Of a stretch of DNA of 7,485 nt, positions 6,101 to 7,485 are shown piece by piece. The notes below the pieces were generated by a model, which saw only the letters and a list, made by a program, of their open reading frames with translations, did not search any database and was not told the origin of the DNA. The stretch spans positions 1 through 7,485 of the forward strand of contig JADGGM010000136.1 of the NCBI GenBank assembly GCA_019689955.1, in the 5' to 3' direction. A program made the position numbers and the translations under genes. The stretch is from Gemmatimonadaceae bacterium (lineage in GTDB: Bacteria; Gemmatimonadota; Gemmatimonadetes; Gemmatimonadales; Gemmatimonadaceae). The first letter of the stretch is position 1. Every line of letters starts with the position of its first letter.

Positions 6101-7485
6101 ATGCAAGCACAGACTTCGGCGCCGGTGCACCTGTTCGGCGACGACGTGCAGGTTGAAGGCAATCGGGTGGTGGTGCGGAACGCGGAGGTCCTCCGCTCGG
6201 AGCGCATGGACGCGCTGGCGCGGGAGGCGGTGTTCGGGAAGGACCAGCAGGCCAAGGACTACGCCCGCTGGCTGATCTGGGAGATTGGGCAGGCCGTCGG
6301 CGTCCGCCCGGCCTCGATCCACGACCTCTACCTCGCGCGCGGGCGCAAGGAGCCCGGGGTCAGCGGGTTCACCGTCCCCGCGATCAACGTCCGCGGGATG
6401 GCGTACGATACCGCGCGGTCCATCTTCCGAACCGCCGTGCGCACGCATGCCGGGGCGTTCATCCTCGAGATCGCCCGCTCCGAGATCGCCTACACGGCAC
6501 AGCGCCCGGGCGAGTACGTCGCCGTCATGCTCGCGGCTGCGCTCCGGGAAGGGTTCCGTGGTCCCGTGTTCATCCAGGGGGACCACTTCCAGGTGAACGC
6601 CAAGAAGTTCGCCGTCGATCCCACCGGCGAAGTGGCGGCGGTGAAGCAGCTCGCGCAGGAAGCCATCCGGGCGGGCTTCTACAACATCGACGTCGATACC
6701 TCGACGCTGGTCGACATCAACCTCCCCACGCTCGACGAGCAGCAGCGGCTCAACTATCAGACCGCCGCCGACATCGTGCGCTACATTCGCGAGATCGAGC
6801 CGCGCGGGGTAACGGTGTCGATCGGGGGGGAGATCGGCGAGGTGGGGGCGCACAACAGCACCGTCCCGGAGCTGCGCGCCTTCATGGACGGGTTCAACCG
6901 GGCGCTGGCGGCCGGCGGGAACGGGGCGTCGCTCGCCGGGCTCTCCAAGATCAGCGTCCAGACCGGCACGTCGCACGGCGGCGTGGTGCTCCCCGACGGC
7001 TCGATCGCCGACGTGAAGCTCGACCTCGCGGCGCTGGAGGAGCTCTCGCGCGTGGCGCGCGATGAGTACGGGATGTCGGGCGCGGTGCAGCACGGCGCCT
7101 CGACCCTCCCCGAGAACGCGTTCAACAACTTCCCGCGCATCGAGACGGCTGAGATCCACCTGGCGACGAACTTCCAGAACATCCTGTACGATCGGATGCC
7201 GGCCGAGCTGCGCGAGCGGATCTATCGGTGGCTGGATGAGAACGCCAGGGACGAGCGCAAGCCGAAGGATTCGGACGAGCAGTTCTACTACAAGACGCGG
7301 AAGAAGGCGCTCGGCCCCTTCAAGCAGGAGCTGTGGGACCTCCCCGCCAGCGTCAAGGCGGAGCTCGCTCAGGCGTACGACAAGACGTTCGGCTTCCTGT
7401 TCGACCAGCTCCGCGTGGGTGGAACCGCGGAGATCGTCGAGCGGTACGTGAAGGCGCCGGTGCAGCACCGTGCACCGGACGGCGC
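6101..7485 (+). CDS. Class II (zinc) fructose-bisphosphate-aldolase-like protein, 3' end beyond the window
   Basis: Predicted zinc-dependent aldolase, most likely cleaving or forming fructose 1,6-bisphosphate from the triose phosphates; cytosolic. The window holds 461 residues with no stop, well over the 280-360 usual for class II enzymes. After an extension of about 85 residues come FTVPAINVRG (90-99, barrel strand 1), QGDHF with Asp161 as likely catalytic acid and His162 as zinc ligand, DVDTSTLVD (197-205), GGEIGEVG with Glu244, QTGTSHGG with zinc ligand His292, and QHGAS with zinc ligand His331. A 130-residue tail follows. The three histidine ligands and the GTSHGG and HG-S phosphate-binding segments are intact. 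The family's usual H-x-D-H-G is Q-G-D-H-F here. The charged, helical tail (about 372-410) is unlike short aldolases. Its place after pgi and pyk supports a glycolytic role. Tagatose-bisphosphate or another ketose-phosphate aldolase cannot be ruled out from sequence alone. Confidence 0.85.
   Translation, partial: MQAQTSAPVHLFGDDVQVEGNRVVVRNAEVLRSERMDALAREAVFGKDQQAKDYARWLIWEIGQAVGVRPASIHDLYLARGRKEPGVSGFTVPAINVRGMAYDTARSIFRTAVRTHAGAFILEIARSEIAYTAQRPGEYVAVMLAAALREGFRGPVFIQGDHFQVNAKKFAVDPTGEVAAVKQLAQEAIRAGFYNIDVDTSTLVDINLPTLDEQQRLNYQTAADIVRYIREIEPRGVTVSIGGEIGEVGAHNSTVPELRAFMDGFNRALAAGGNGASLAGLSKISVQTGTSHGGVVLPDGSIADVKLDLAALEELSRVARDEYGMSGAVQHGASTLPENAFNNFPRIETAEIHLATNFQNILYDRMPAELRERIYRWLDENARDERKPKDSDEQFYYKTRKKALGPFKQELWDLPASVKAELAQAYDKTFGFLFDQLRVGGTAEIVERYVKAPVQHRAPDG

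Noticed and set aside
6005..7468. A 487-codon open frame on the minus strand opposite the aldolase
   Set aside because: The plus strand has a good ribosome site and conserved zinc-ligand motifs. The antisense product is low-complexity Arg/Leu/His/Asp sequence.

Overview
The window is very GC-rich. It looks like an ordinary chromosomal segment of an environmental bacterium, most plausibly a member of the Gemmatimonadota. That guess rests on three things: the GC-rich codon use, a lipoprotein whose mature end begins C-S-S-D-S-T-G-P (a start I associate with secreted proteins of that phylum), and a long, divergent class II aldolase. No 16S or other phylogenetic marker is present, so the assignment is an inference. 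I see no tRNA, rRNA, CRISPR array, insertion sequence, phage gene or attachment site.

Left part, minus strand (1-2120). Two genes for envelope proteins are read leftward. A 278-residue predicted lipoprotein of unknown function (2120-1284) is followed by a strong hairpin with a U-rich tail (terminator-like, 1261-1218). After it comes a membrane-anchored M28-family zinc metallopeptidase (1202 to beyond the left edge) that resembles the eukaryotic ER peptidase ERMP1/Pff1 more than a typical secreted aminopeptidase. Position 2121 to about 2357 is a divergent promoter region.

Right part, plus strand (2358-7485). This is a cluster of central carbon metabolism genes. Pyruvate kinase overlaps a PhnP-like metallo-beta-lactamase-fold phosphodiesterase by 4 bases (GTGA). 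Glucose-6-phosphate isomerase follows after 4 bases. After a 155-base gap comes a class II fructose-bisphosphate-aldolase-like protein that runs off the right edge. The first three genes are almost certainly one translationally coupled transcript; the aldolase may share it or have its own promoter. Together they encode three glycolysis/gluconeogenesis steps (Glc6P/Fru6P, FBP/triose phosphates, PEP/pyruvate) plus one hydrolase whose job in this setting is not obvious.

I do not see a new defence, mobile or biosynthetic system. The points most worth a second look are the PhnP-like hydrolase embedded between glycolytic genes, the unusual aldolase, the Arg at the potassium-determining site of pyruvate kinase, and the ERMP1-like peptidase.
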